Of a stretch of 16,175 nucleotides of DNA, positions 7,536 through 15,135 are shown one piece after another. The notes under the pieces were generated by a model. It was given only the letters and a program-made list of their open reading frames with translations. It did not search any database and was not told the DNA's origin. The position numbers and the translations under genes are program-made. Source of the DNA: an uncultured Bacilli bacterium (GTDB taxonomy: Bacteria; Bacillota_I; Bacilli_A; RF39; UBA660); the NCBI GenBank assembly GCA_910586295.1, contig CAJUGE010000055.1:1-16175 (forward strand), written 5' to 3'. The first letter of the stretch is position 1; every line of letters begins with the position of its first letter.

Positions 7536-8020
7536 CTTTTTCCCTCCAAATCCAATAAGTCTTTTAATTCACTTAGTGGTGAACTAAATGTTTCTTCATT
7601 TTTATCTTTTAAGCTCCAACATTCACCTTCACTTATAAAAGAAGCATCTTCTTTCACAACTCTAAGTGGAACTTCTAGTACAATATTTTCCCACACAATT
7701 GCAAAAATATCAAGAGAATTTTGAAAAATTACTTGAATTTCGCCACTTTCTGGTTCTTCTGAAATGTTCTCATCTATAAAAATATTAAGTGGATAGTCCA
7801 CTTCCTCTAGACTTCTCGCACATAAAAGAACCATATTTCCTGTTATATTTAATGTTATGCGATATGTTGAAGCTTCTATTCTTGTAATTTCTCCAACTGC
7901 TTTTATATTCTCTAACCTTTCTATTTCAGTGCTTTCTAACTTTTCTTTTGGAAATTCAATAATTTCATTTATTTCTAATCTTTGGGTTGTGTTATTTTTA
8001 AGTTTACTTATATCAAACAT
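7532..8020 (-). CDS. yceD: YceD/DUF177 family protein (YlbN-like)
   Basis: Protein of 162 residues of the DUF177 family, found beside rpmF in most bacteria and linked in E. coli and plants to 23S rRNA accumulation and ribosome assembly. Family traits visible are a beta-rich middle with VGEITRIEASTYRITLNITGN-like strands followed by CARSLEEVDYPL (the conserved C.R.L pattern) and an acidic C-terminal half ending in SPLSELKDLL, the usual tail. I start it at ATG 8020, with AAAGGAG 10 bases upstream; an in-frame GTG at 8029 sits against the ribosome site and another at 8026 is only 4 bases from it, so both are less likely. It is the first gene of a two-gene operon with rpmF, overlapping by ATGA. 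Confidence 0.88.
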   Translation of the reverse strand: MFDISKLKNNTTQRLEINEIIEFPKEKLESTEIERLENIKAVGEITRIEASTYRITLNITGNMVLLCARSLEEVDYPLNIFIDENISEEPESGEIQVIFQNSLDIFAIVWENIVLEVPLRVVKEDASFISEGECWSLKDKNEETFSSPLSELKDLLDLEGKR

Positions 8021-8048
8021 ATTCACCACACTCCTTTGCTATATAACA

Positions 8049-8077
8049 ACTATACCATATATAAATATTTATTTCAA
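8049..8077 (-). promoter_or_regulatory. Promoter of the yceD-rpmF operon (extended -10)
   Basis: TTGAAA (8072-8077), a 17-base spacer ending in TGG, and TATAGT (8049-8054) on the minus strand, about 28 bases before the yceD ATG. The rest of the 200-base gap up to tmcAL is AT-rich with no other clear signal; I could not assign the tmcAL promoter. Confidence 0.7.
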
Positions 8078-8220
8078 ACGTTTTTGCTTAGAATTAAATA
8101 TCATATATTTTATTTAATTATTTTCTAAAAGAGAAAAATTGTAGTTCTATTACATTTAATAAATTTTAAATATCTATATTTTTTTAATGGCCTATGTTAA
8201 AATTAAATTGGTGATGAATA

Positions 8221-9345
8221 ATGAAAGTAATAGGTATTGTTACTGAATATAATCCATTCCATAATGGTCATATATATCAATTAGAGAAAATAAAAGAAAT
8301 GTATCCTGAAAGTATAATTATTATAGCTATGAGTGGCAATTATACTGAGCGTGGAGAAATAAGTCTAATAAATAAATGGGATAAAACAAAGATTGCGATT
8401 CAACATGGAGTAGATATTGTTCTAGAAATACCTTTTATTTTTTCTAATCAATCTGCAGATAATTTCAGTTATGCTGCAATAAAAATGCTTGAATGTTTTA
8501 AAATTGATACCTTAATTTTTGGAAGTGAATCCAATAACAAAGAGATGCTTATAAAAGCTGCCAGTATACAACTTAATAATAAAGATTTTGATGGAGTAGT
8601 AAAAAAACATATGAATAATGGAGAAAACTACCCAACTAGCTTAAATATGGCTATAAAAGAATTAGGTGGTATTAATATAACTGAAAGCAATGATTTACTT
8701 GCAGTGTCTTATATTAAAGAAATTTTAAGAAATAATTACAAAATCGATATAGAACCAATTAAAAGAACAAATTCTTTTTTAGATACCAACAGTGAAAATA
8801 ATATTGTTAGTGCTTTTAACATAAGAAACAAACTAAGAAATAATATTGATGTTAGTAAATATTTACCCAAAGATTCTTTAGAAAAAATTAAACTATATGA
8901 CGAAGATAAACTTTTTAATCTATTAAAATATAAAATTATTTCCGAAAAAGAAGAATTATATAAATATCATTTAGTCACAGAAGGAATACATAATAGAATT
9001 TACGAATCTTTAATTATTTCTCATAATTACGAAGACCTTGTAGAAAATATTAAAAGTAAAAGATTTACATACAATAAAGTCAATAGAATTTTAATTAACA
9101 TTTTAGTTGGCTTTACTAAAAGTGAAGCTAATAAATTTAGAACTTTAGAATACATTAGAATACTTGGAATGTCTAATAATGGAAGAAATCATTACTCTAG
9201 TATTAAAAAAGATATTGATATCCCTGTTATAACAAAGTTCGAGAAAATTAATTCTCTACAAATTGAGCTTAGAGCAAGTATGATTTATTCTATAATCACT
9301 GATACAAACATGCTTGAAATAAAAGGCAAGCCTTATTTTGATTAA
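8221..9345 (+). CDS. tmcAL: tRNA(Met) cytidine acetate ligase TmcAL (YlbM)
   Basis: Cytoplasmic enzyme of 374 residues that uses ATP and acetate, through acetyl-AMP, to form N4-acetylcytidine at the wobble base of elongator tRNA-Met. The N-terminus has the nucleotidyltransferase signature GIVTEYNPFHNGH (5-17), with the HNGH nucleotide-binding element. It is followed by MSGNYTERGE (36-45) and the stretch from NKWDKTKIA through ADNFSYAA to LIFGSES, all typical of the family. The C-terminal part is the family's helical tRNA-binding region. It is somewhat shorter than the Bacillus protein (about 415) but ends naturally. GGTGAT lies about 6 bases before the ATG. It stands divergent to yceD-rpmF; ylbM, ylbN and rpmF are also neighbours in Bacillus, which supports the call. 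Confidence 0.93.
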   Translation: MKVIGIVTEYNPFHNGHIYQLEKIKEMYPESIIIIAMSGNYTERGEISLINKWDKTKIAIQHGVDIVLEIPFIFSNQSADNFSYAAIKMLECFKIDTLIFGSESNNKEMLIKAASIQLNNKDFDGVVKKHMNNGENYPTSLNMAIKELGGINITESNDLLAVSYIKEILRNNYKIDIEPIKRTNSFLDTNSENNIVSAFNIRNKLRNNIDVSKYLPKDSLEKIKLYDEDKLFNLLKYKIISEKEELYKYHLVTEGIHNRIYESLIISHNYEDLVENIKSKRFTYNKVNRILINILVGFTKSEANKFRTLEYIRILGMSNNGRNHYSSIKKDIDIPVITKFEKINSLQIELRASMIYSIITDTNMLEIKGKPYFD

Positions 9346-9361
9346 TGCTTACCTTTTTTTA
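9321..9361 (+). terminator. Intrinsic terminator after tmcAL, overlapping its 3' end
   Basis: AAAAGGCAAGC (9321-9331) pairs with GCTTACCTTTT (9347-9357) with one C/A mismatch, and T residues continue to 9360. The 5' arm lies in the last codons. It may also stop the convergent Tad operon, but the T tract on the minus strand is poorer. Confidence 0.65.
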
Positions 9362-9386
9362 TTTACTATATATTTCTAACCTATAA

Positions 9387-10079
9387 CTACATAAGTCCTA
9401 TCAAAACAGGACTAAGTATTAAAAGCAAAATTATTGGTATAAAAAATAAAACAGACACTATACTTATCTTAATAGGCATCTTACTTATCTTAGCCTTAGC
9501 TTCAGACAACTTCCTCTCTCTTAAATAATCCACCTGATTATAAAGAGTCTCTACCACTTCACTACCAAACACATTCGTATGAGTAATATTAAGAATAACA
9601 TTATTAATAGTATCACTAGGTATTCTTCTTTTCATATCATTTAATGCTTCAGTCAAAGTCTTACCATACTCTGTAGCATTCAAAGTAACCTTAAACTCTT
9701 CACTTAATTCACTATCAATATTTCTTGTAGTTAATTCTAATGCTCCCTTTAAATTTCTTCCAGTCTCTAAAGATAACGTAAGTACTTCAAAAAAGAATAA
9801 TGCTTCCAAATCTAATTTAGAACTTCTATTCTTTATTTTCAAGTCTAATACTAAATATTCAATACCCTTATAAAACACTATAGTAACAATCGGACTTATT
9901 ATATAAGCTACCCCACTAACAAGAAAAGTAATAAAGAAAAGTCCCATACTAATAAGTAACCTAAGATTCATAAAATCAATAGGATCTATTTTATTATAAA
10001 TTCCAAGTAAAGTAGTCTTACTTTTAATTCTCTCAATACTCTTTTTCGTATAAATTTTTTCTATAAATCTACTATTCAT
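9387..10079 (-). CDS. tadC: Tad pilus inner-membrane platform protein TadC
   Basis: Integral membrane protein of 230 residues with a type II secretion F domain, paired with TadB to form the platform on which CpaF acts. A hydrophobic segment pair lies at about 42-75. The cytoplasmic helical T2SF domain follows (about 88-190), with LEALFFFEVLTLSLETGRNLKGALE and the later FGSEVVETLYNQVDYLRERKLSEAKAKISKMPIK pattern typical of TadC. The last hydrophobic segment is at about 205-228. It is shorter than the roughly 300 residues of many TadC proteins; the N-terminal membrane region is reduced. It is the last gene of the operon, and its ATG overlaps the TadB stop by one base (TAATG), indicating coupled translation. 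Confidence 0.88.
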   Translation of the reverse strand: MNSRFIEKIYTKKSIERIKSKTTLLGIYNKIDPIDFMNLRLLISMGLFFITFLVSGVAYIISPIVTIVFYKGIEYLVLDLKIKNRSSKLDLEALFFFEVLTLSLETGRNLKGALELTTRNIDSELSEEFKVTLNATEYGKTLTEALNDMKRRIPSDTINNVILNITHTNVFGSEVVETLYNQVDYLRERKLSEAKAKISKMPIKISIVSVLFFIPIILLLILSPVLIGLM

Positions 10080-11089
10080 TAAAAATCAACTCTCATTATT
10101 CTTTTTATTATATAAGCATACATTATGTATAAAAGGAATATAACCATAACTATCAAAATCCCTAGCTGAGTCTTAAACAAAGGATTAAAATAACTTGGAT
10201 TTAAAGTCACAATAAGTAAACAAACAACAAAAGGAACAGCAAGTAACACTTTATAAATAAAATTACTAGAAGCAGTTGTTGTCTTTAACTCATCATTTAA
10301 CTTCTTCTTATCAAAAAACTCTCTTTCTATACTTTTAAATACTTTAACTATATTTCCACCAGTTTTATTAAGAAGTGTCAAAGAAGTAGTAATAAACTTA
10401 GCATCATCTAACTTAACTCTATTATAGAATCTATCAAACACAACTTCAATAGTAAGTCCATAAGACATATCTAAATATATTTTCTTAAATTCATCTCCTA
10501 AAGCACCAGTAAGTTCATTTTTAACTATCTCTATAGCTTGCATAATACTCATACCACTCTTAAAAGAATTATTCATTATTATAATAGCCTTAAGTAAATC
10601 TTCACTAATCTCTTTTCTTTTTTTCTTATATTCTATCTGTACAAAAATATCTGTTATAAAAAATCCTATAGCAAAACTCAAAACCACCCCTGCAAATGTT
10701 ATCTTAGAATATTGAAACATCTCTGTAAAAATATAAAGAATTATTGTAAGCACTCCTAAAAGTAGCTTAATAGTTACATAATCAATACCCTTTCTATCAT
10801 CTATCTTATCATAAGGTATATGCTTTTCATATGAAATACCATACTTCCTTAAAACCTCTGACTTATTTATTATACTAGATACTTTCTTTATTAGAATGTT
10901 TAACTTAAGTACTAACTTATCAAATATAGAAATCTCTGTATTAACAAGCCTAGAAACTGTATACTTTGAAAATTTCCTTTCAAGAGCTATATTATGTCTA
11001 GCATAAATAATATATATGATTATCCCTATAAGAAGAGTGATTACAAGAATTTGTATTATTAAAAGTTCTAAAATCACTCCATCTTTCAT
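10079..11089 (-). CDS. tadB: Tad pilus inner-membrane platform protein TadB
   Basis: Membrane protein of 336 residues, the first of the two platform proteins. An N-terminal membrane segment (about 9-29) is followed by a cytoplasmic stretch, two close hydrophobic segments (about 108-150), the T2SF domain (about 160-285) with the pattern MNNSFKSGMSIMQAIEIVKNEL, a second conserved stretch around TGGNIVKVFKSIE, and two C-terminal hydrophobic segments (about 288-330). It should bind CpaF and TadC in the cytoplasmic membrane and pass pilin subunits into the growing fibre. ATG overlaps the CpaF stop by 4 bases (ATGA), with GGATGG as ribosome site inside the cpaF end. Confidence 0.88.
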   Translation of the reverse strand: MKDGVILELLIIQILVITLLIGIIIYIIYARHNIALERKFSKYTVSRLVNTEISIFDKLVLKLNILIKKVSSIINKSEVLRKYGISYEKHIPYDKIDDRKGIDYVTIKLLLGVLTIILYIFTEMFQYSKITFAGVVLSFAIGFFITDIFVQIEYKKKRKEISEDLLKAIIIMNNSFKSGMSIMQAIEIVKNELTGALGDEFKKIYLDMSYGLTIEVVFDRFYNRVKLDDAKFITTSLTLLNKTGGNIVKVFKSIEREFFDKKKLNDELKTTTASSNFIYKVLLAVPFVVCLLIVTLNPSYFNPLFKTQLGILIVMVIFLLYIMYAYIIKRIMRVDF

Positions 11090-12435
11090 TTCTTACCATC
11101 CTTTGTTTCATCTTCAAATATATAATCTATATCTATAATACCCTTACTTCTAAGTTTATCTAACACTTGAGGTTTAAACTCATATCTAACAAACTCTCCA
11201 TTAACTGCTCCACTACTTGTTAGTCCATCTTGTTTAAAACCAAATATATCTTTAAGAATAATAGTACCATCTTCTATCGATTCTAACTCACTTATAGAAA
11301 CTACCTTTCTTCTTCCATCATTAAGTCTTTCTATATTCACAACTAAATCTATAGCATTAAAGATATATTCACGTATCGCTTTAATTGGAATATCAAGTCC
11401 ACTCATAAGTACCATTGTCTCAAGTCTATTTAAAGCATCAACTGGACTATTCGCATGCATTGTAGTAAGACTCCCATCATGTCCTGTATTCATGGCTTGC
11501 AACATATCAAACGCTTCTTTCCCACGACACTCTCCTACTATAATTCTATCTGGTCTCATACGAAGTGCATTAATAACCAAATCTCTAATAGTTATCTCAC
11601 CTTCTCTATCATAGTTCATCACCCTAGTCTCAAGTGGAATAACATGACTCTGATTAAGAGAAAGTTCTGCAGCATCTTCAATAGTTACAATTCTCTCATG
11701 ACCTCCTATAAAACTACTAAGAATATTAAGAAGTGTAGTTTTACCAGAACCAGTACCACCACATACTATCATGTTAAGTCTCCCAGTAACACAAGCCTCT
11801 AAAAACCTAGCCATATAAGGTGTCATAGTACCCATTCTAAGTAAATCATCAATATCGCCGATACTCTCTTTAAACTTTCTTATAGTTATAACAGGTCCTC
11901 TTAAACTTAGAGGTGGAATAATAGCATTAATTCTAGAGCCATCCTTAAGTCTAGAATCAACCATTGGATTAGACGCATCAATAGTTCTACCTAGAGGTTG
12001 TATCATTCTTTGAATAGTTCTAACAATATGCTCATCATTAATAAATGAAACACTCTCATCCTTAATTAATTGACCATCTATTTCTATATATATTTCATCA
12101 GGTCCATTAACCATTATCTCAGTAATACTCTTATCACTTAAAAGTTCTGTTAAAGGCCCAAAACCATTAATCTCATTATCAATTAAATTAAATATATGAC
12201 TTCTCTCTAAATTAGATAAATCATACCCTTCCAAACTTCTATCAATCTCAGCATTAATATATTCATTCAAACTAGCAGACTCTGGTATCTCACTATCAAG
12301 TAAATTCTCTATTATTTTAGTTCTTAATTCATCAAGTAAAACCTTATCTTTAAATATTTCATAATCTGTAGGTGGCACCACTGTCCTATTTTCACTTTTT
12401 AACTCAAAAGCATCTAATAAACTAGTCTTTTTCAT
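11086..12435 (-). CDS. cpaF: Tad pilus assembly ATPase CpaF/TadA
   Basis: Secretion-type ATPase (VirB11/PilT superfamily) of 449 residues that powers pilus assembly from the cytoplasmic face. The N-terminal domain carries the CpaF hallmarks EINGFGPLTELL and ITEIMVNGPDEIYIE, then DSRLKDGSRINAIIPP and ITIRKF. The ATPase core has Walker A GGTGSGKTT (about 226-234), Asp box IEDAAEL, Walker B RIIVGECRGKEA (about 297-308), and His box GHDGSLTTMHANSP (about 318-331). All catalytic elements are intact. I start at ATG 12435, with AGGTGG 5 bases upstream; an in-frame GTG at 12444 overlaps that site. The start lies 14 bases inside cpaE. It lacks the long disordered N-terminal extension seen in some CpaF proteins. 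Confidence 0.95.
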   Translation of the reverse strand: MKKTSLLDAFELKSENRTVVPPTDYEIFKDKVLLDELRTKIIENLLDSEIPESASLNEYINAEIDRSLEGYDLSNLERSHIFNLIDNEINGFGPLTELLSDKSITEIMVNGPDEIYIEIDGQLIKDESVSFINDEHIVRTIQRMIQPLGRTIDASNPMVDSRLKDGSRINAIIPPLSLRGPVITIRKFKESIGDIDDLLRMGTMTPYMARFLEACVTGRLNMIVCGGTGSGKTTLLNILSSFIGGHERIVTIEDAAELSLNQSHVIPLETRVMNYDREGEITIRDLVINALRMRPDRIIVGECRGKEAFDMLQAMNTGHDGSLTTMHANSPVDALNRLETMVLMSGLDIPIKAIREYIFNAIDLVVNIERLNDGRRKVVSISELESIEDGTIILKDIFGFKQDGLTSSGAVNGEFVRYEFKPQVLDKLRSKGIIDIDYIFEDETKDGKK

Positions 12436-13192
12436 CACTTCCACCTTCTTTCAAATCTCTTAATATTAACTCCATAGTTTTATAATCAGACTTATGTTTC
12501 TTATTAAAATTCTTATCCATTGAAGGTATCTTACAGTTATATAAATAACTTGAAATATCTTTAATAAATAAATCTTTAGTTAAATAATAATCAACATTCG
12601 CACCTATTACTTTTTTTATATCATTCAAAGTAAAATAAGGAGTAGTAAAATTATTAGACATATTAAGTAAAACTTTATAATTTGTTATATTACAATCACT
12701 AAATATATTCAAAATACTTCTAGTATTCTTCAAAGTAAATACATCATTATCTATTATAAAAAGTATTTCATCCACACTATCTAATGTAACTATATTAACT
12801 TCATCCATTTTACACCCTGTATCTATAATGATAATATCATATTGGCTCTTCACTTTTTCCAAAATAAGTCCTAAATATCTACTATTTATTTTATTTCCCT
12901 GTCTAGGATCTTTAGGAGCAGGAATAATATCTAAGTTTTCATTATAATTATAAACATAATCGCAGATTCTTTTAAAACGATTATTACTTATATCATCTAC
13001 TAAATTATAAAGTGTATTTTTTATTTCAGTATCTACCATCATACTTAAACAACCAGTATGTATCGCAAAGTCTAAAAGTAATGTCTTATTCCCATTTTCA
13101 ACACTTACACCAGCCAAGTTAAGTGCTATTATTGATTTACCAATACCACCCTTCGCACCATACAAGCATAAAGTACGCCCTTTTTTTGTCAT
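12422..13192 (-). CDS. cpaE: CpaE/TadZ-like MinD-family ATPase
   Basis: Cytoplasmic ParA/MinD-type ATPase of 256 residues that in Tad systems places the machine in the cell. The deviant Walker A is KGGIGKS (14-20) with both Lys, the A' region is LLLDFAIHTG (38-47), and the Walker B region is YDIIIIDTGCKMD (118-130), with Gly-Cys where most relatives have Pro-Pro/Gly. The usual N-terminal receiver-like domain of CpaE is absent; the protein starts directly with the ATPase fold. No C-terminal amphipathic helix is obvious. It sits in the normal place, right before cpaF, 19 bases after the second TadE-like gene. ATPase assignment is firm; the TadZ/CpaE role is inferred from position. Confidence 0.85.
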   Translation of the reverse strand: MTKKGRTLCLYGAKGGIGKSIIALNLAGVSVENGNKTLLLDFAIHTGCLSMMVDTEIKNTLYNLVDDISNNRFKRICDYVYNYNENLDIIPAPKDPRQGNKINSRYLGLILEKVKSQYDIIIIDTGCKMDEVNIVTLDSVDEILFIIDNDVFTLKNTRSILNIFSDCNITNYKVLLNMSNNFTTPYFTLNDIKKVIGANVDYYLTKDLFIKDISSYLYNCKIPSMDKNFNKKHKSDYKTMELILRDLKEGGSDEKD

Positions 13193-13211
13193 AACTAATC
13201 AACCTCACTTT

Positions 13212-13529
13212 TTACTCACAATTATCTACTTTTATTTCATATTCTTTCATTCCAACCAAATTACCAAATACACTGTCTATTCTATATTTAATTATAACAC
13301 AATTTTTACCATTTTTACTATCATTTTTTATTGTATCTATATTGATATCATTAATTTTAAAATATTCTTCTATATTTAACTCTGAGGTGGTAGCCTCTTC
13401 TATCAAAGACTCCCCCTTAATCTTAGCATTATACATAAGTCCCACATCAACCACAAGAGCAAGTATCATTAAAATAACTGGTAAAAGGATAATAAACATA
13501 ATCAGAGATTGTCCTTTCTTATTCATCAT
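13212..13529 (-). CDS. TadE/TadG-like minor pseudopilin lacking Glu at +5
   Basis: Small exported protein of 105 residues with a pilin-like N-terminus, MMNKKGQSLIMF, then a hydrophobic helix (about 9-33) ending VVDVGLMYNAKIKGE, the TadE/TadG hallmark. If cleaved after Gly like its neighbours, position +5 is Met, not the Glu of standard prepilins; TadG-type proteins also lack it, so it may not be processed. The outer domain is short (about 70 residues), with two cysteines (77 and 104) that could form one disulfide. It overlaps the preceding TadE-like gene by 11 bases. Two adjacent ATG codons can serve as start. Confidence 0.75.
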   Translation of the reverse strand: MMNKKGQSLIMFIILLPVILMILALVVDVGLMYNAKIKGESLIEEATTSELNIEEYFKINDINIDTIKNDSKNGKNCVIIKYRIDSVFGNLVGMKEYEIKVDNCE

Positions 13530-13869
13530 AATATATCACTCTCTTTGATTTAACTATATAAGGTTCTCCTAGTATTTTACCAAGTCCAGGTGTCACAAAA
13601 GTCATCTCACTTTGAAGTTCAAATTCTACATATTCATTATCTTTATTCTTTATACTTATTGTATTATTCTCATTATTTTCTTTTAAAAAACTCTCTATTT
13701 TCTCATAAGAACTACCCTCTTTATAAAGTTTAACTACATCACTAGTAATACTCTCTAACTCATTCTTTCTAATAACTATTCTTCCAAAATCCACTGCACC
13801 AAAAAAAAGCATTATCAAAACAGGAAGTATGATTATAAACTCTACTAATGCTTGTCCCTTTTTATTCAT
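13519..13869 (-). CDS. tadE: TadE-like pseudopilin
   Basis: Small exported protein of 116 residues with a class III prepilin start: MNKKG followed by QALVEF, so cleavage after Gly5 puts Glu at +5. The hydrophobic helix (about 9-30) runs into AVDFGRIVIRKNELE, matching the TadE family pattern. The outer domain (about 35-116) has no cysteine. TadE-like proteins are minor parts of the pilus or its starting complex. AGGAGG lies 11 bases before the ATG, a long but usable spacing. Family call rests on the N-terminal pattern and the locus. Confidence 0.82.
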   Translation of the reverse strand: MNKKGQALVEFIIILPVLIMLFFGAVDFGRIVIRKNELESITSDVVKLYKEGSSYEKIESFLKENNENNTISIKNKDNEYVEFELQSEMTFVTPGLGKILGEPYIVKSKRVIYYDE

Positions 13870-13884
13870 ACTTAAACTTTCCTC

Positions 13885-14313
13885 CTAGTTTATATTACAA
13901 ATGCTCTTAAAATTAACATCAGTCTTAGTCTCATACATATCTGAACAAGTCAAATATGCCCTACCTTTATTCTCAGTAAAAATAACACACCCACTACAGT
14001 CTTGTCCTTGAATACTTATTTCATCTATATATTCTATCCCCTCTAAAGTATCTAAACTTATATAACCGTTATACTTATTATTAGACTCTCTCTTTATAGT
14101 ACCAGGACATATATTATTACCTATTTTATTCTTACAATAATCTTCTAAATATAACATTCCAGCCTCTACAAGTTCATTTTCTTGAGTCTTCATAACTTGT
14201 TTAACACTATTAGAAAATATCTTCATCAAATTAGGCATCACAAAGAGTAGTAGTACACCAATAAGTGCTATTACAGCAAGTATTTCAGTCAAAGTAAATC
14301 CTTTTTTATTCAC
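13885..14313 (-). CDS. Type IV-like prepilin with six cysteines
   Basis: Exported pilin-like protein of 142 residues. The N-terminus MNKKG/FTLTEILAVIALIGVL is a textbook type IV prepilin: short basic leader, Gly, Phe at +1, Glu at +5, then a hydrophobic helix to about residue 30. The outer domain has six cysteines (60, 69, 106, 109, 123, 139), including a CSGC pair, enough for three disulfides. It differs from Flp pilins, which are far shorter, and looks more like a Com or type IV pseudopilin placed in a Tad operon. Its start is GTG at 14313, with GAGGG 5-6 bases upstream; an overlapping ATG is out of frame and hits TGA at once. It overlaps the flp gene by 8 bases. It could be a minor or tip subunit. 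Confidence 0.85.
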   Translation of the reverse strand: MNKKGFTLTEILAVIALIGVLLLFVMPNLMKIFSNSVKQVMKTQENELVEAGMLYLEDYCKNKIGNNICPGTIKRESNNKYNGYISLDTLEGIEYIDEISIQGQDCSGCVIFTENKGRAYLTCSDMYETKTDVNFKSICNIN

Positions 14314-14494
14314 ATTTACCCTCCCCAGGCTTATCTCCTTTTACATAAGTTGAATTAGATAACTCACACCCAGTCTTAGTAATAGAATCTTTCAAATATC
14401 CTCCAAATAAATTAACTAAAGTTATCGCAATAACACTAATAAGCGCTATTATTAAAATATATTCTGTAAGTGCTTGTCCATTTTTACTCTTCAT
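14306..14494 (-). CDS. flp: Flp-type major prepilin
   Basis: Small prepilin of 62 residues, by position and length the major Tad pilin. The leader MKSKNG is followed by QALTEYILIIALISVIAI, giving Glu at +5 and the Glu-Tyr pair typical of Flp pilins, with a hydrophobic helix up to about residue 31 and a short hydrophilic tail. The tail has two cysteines (43 and 61), uncommon in Flp pilins, which could be linked. It is the first gene of the operon, with TAGGTGA about 7 bases before ATG and a good promoter. The prepilin peptidase needed to mature it is not in this window. Confidence 0.9.
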   Translation of the reverse strand: MKSKNGQALTEYILIIALISVIAITLVNLFGGYLKDSITKTGCELSNSTYVKGDKPGEGKCE

Positions 14495-14512
14495 ATTATT
14501 TCACCTACTATA

Positions 14513-14541
14513 ATTTTATAAAAATATATAGTATTTGTCAA
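14513..14541 (-). promoter_or_regulatory. Promoter of the Tad pilus operon
   Basis: Perfect TTGACA (14536-14541), 17-base spacer, TAAAAT (14513-14518) on the minus strand, about 19 bases before the flp ATG. It probably drives all eight tad genes, as no gap inside the operon exceeds 20 bases. Confidence 0.8.
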
Positions 14542-14548
14542 TTATATA

Positions 14549-14557
14549 TGATAATAT
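14549..14557 (+). promoter_or_regulatory. Extended -10 promoter placing transcription start at the DUF192 ATG
   Basis: TG-A-TAATAT (14549-14557) lies 7 bases before the A of ATG at 14564, so transcription would start at the start codon itself. There is no good -35 and no ribosome-binding site. The element is back to back with the tad -35. Confidence 0.45.
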
Positions 14558-14563
14558 AAATTC

Positions 14564-14854
14564 ATGAATAATTTAAATGATATAAAAAAAAATATAAATG
14601 TAATTGAAGCAAATACTTTTAAACAAAAATTAATAGGACTCATGTTTAAAAAGAAAAAAATAGACTACTCTCTACTTCTAAATAACACTAATGGAATACA
14701 TACGTTTTTCATGTTTCAAAGTATTGATGTAGCACTATTAGACAAAGATTATAATATAGTAAAAATGATTAAAAATGTTAAACCCTGGAGAGTTATTCTA
14801 CCAAAAAAAAATGTAAAACACACTCTAGAATTACCTAAGCATTTTCTACATTAA
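14564..14854 (+). CDS. DUF192 family protein, apparently leaderless
   Basis: Small protein of 96 residues of the DUF192 family. Visible family features are ANTFKQKLIGLMFKKK (the A..f..R..GLM pattern near the start), a central hydrophobic strand, THFFMF-like THxF written here as HTFFMFQSIDVALLDKDYNIV (the conserved phenylalanine-rich turn and D..d..V strand), and KPWRVILPKKNVKHTLELP near the end. The usual last 10-15 residues are missing, so it is a slightly short but natural-looking member. Most relatives have a signal peptide; this one has none. Function in the family is unknown, although DUF192 genes often lie beside Tad loci. No ribosome-binding site precedes the ATG. It is divergent from flp and overlaps the following convergent gene fragment by 4 bases. 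Confidence 0.75.
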   Translation: MNNLNDIKKNINVIEANTFKQKLIGLMFKKKKIDYSLLLNNTNGIHTFFMFQSIDVALLDKDYNIVKMIKNVKPWRVILPKKNVKHTLELPKHFLH

Positions 14855-15135
14855 TTTCTTTCTTTTAAATATCTCTTTAACAAAAACGCTAAAAAATAAG
14901 GAAATGTGTAAAACTTACCATTAAATCCAATATTCTTATTACAAAGTTTTATCCCATATTTTATATCATCATAAGAATCACTATTAATCAAATTATTTAA
15001 AGATATTGTAGAATTATCATTAGCCTTAACCTTTATCGGAACAAGAGTTTTAGTGTCTCTTAAAAAGAAATCCATCTCTATCTTTTTTTGATCATTCTTA
15101 TAAAAATACAAATTATATCCCTCTTTTACAAGCAT
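14851..15135 (-). pseudogene. C-terminal remnant of an AAA / DUF4143 ATPase
   Basis: Reading frame of 94 codons that matches only the C-terminal domain (DUF4143) of the AAA_14 plus DUF4143 ATPases: LVKEGYNLYFYKNDQKKIEMDFFLRD corresponds to the usual GY..yYw.....EIDFl pattern, LVPIKVKA to the I.P.EVKa strand, and IKYGIKLCNKNIG to the kyGi.ls..n pattern. These proteins are normally about 400 residues, so the whole ATPase part (Walker A and B) is gone. The frame remains open four codons upstream of the ATG (Y-N-C-S, still family-like) and then hits TGA. No ribosome site precedes the ATG. Most likely a decayed gene; expression of the fragment is possible but unlikely to give ATPase activity. Confidence 0.7.

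Noticed and set aside
7857..8117. Plus-strand open frame of 86 codons
   Set aside because: Antisense to the start of yceD and its promoter; no ribosome site or family resemblance.
8085..8220. Promoter for tmcAL in the divergent gap
   Set aside because: Several AT-rich -10-like words exist, but none has a convincing -35 at a proper distance.
11455..11802. Plus-strand open frame of 115 codons
   Set aside because: Antisense to the conserved ATPase core of cpaF; no protein-like pattern.
13342..13548. Plus-strand open frame of 68 codons
   Set aside because: Antisense to the two TadE-like genes; no ribosome site.
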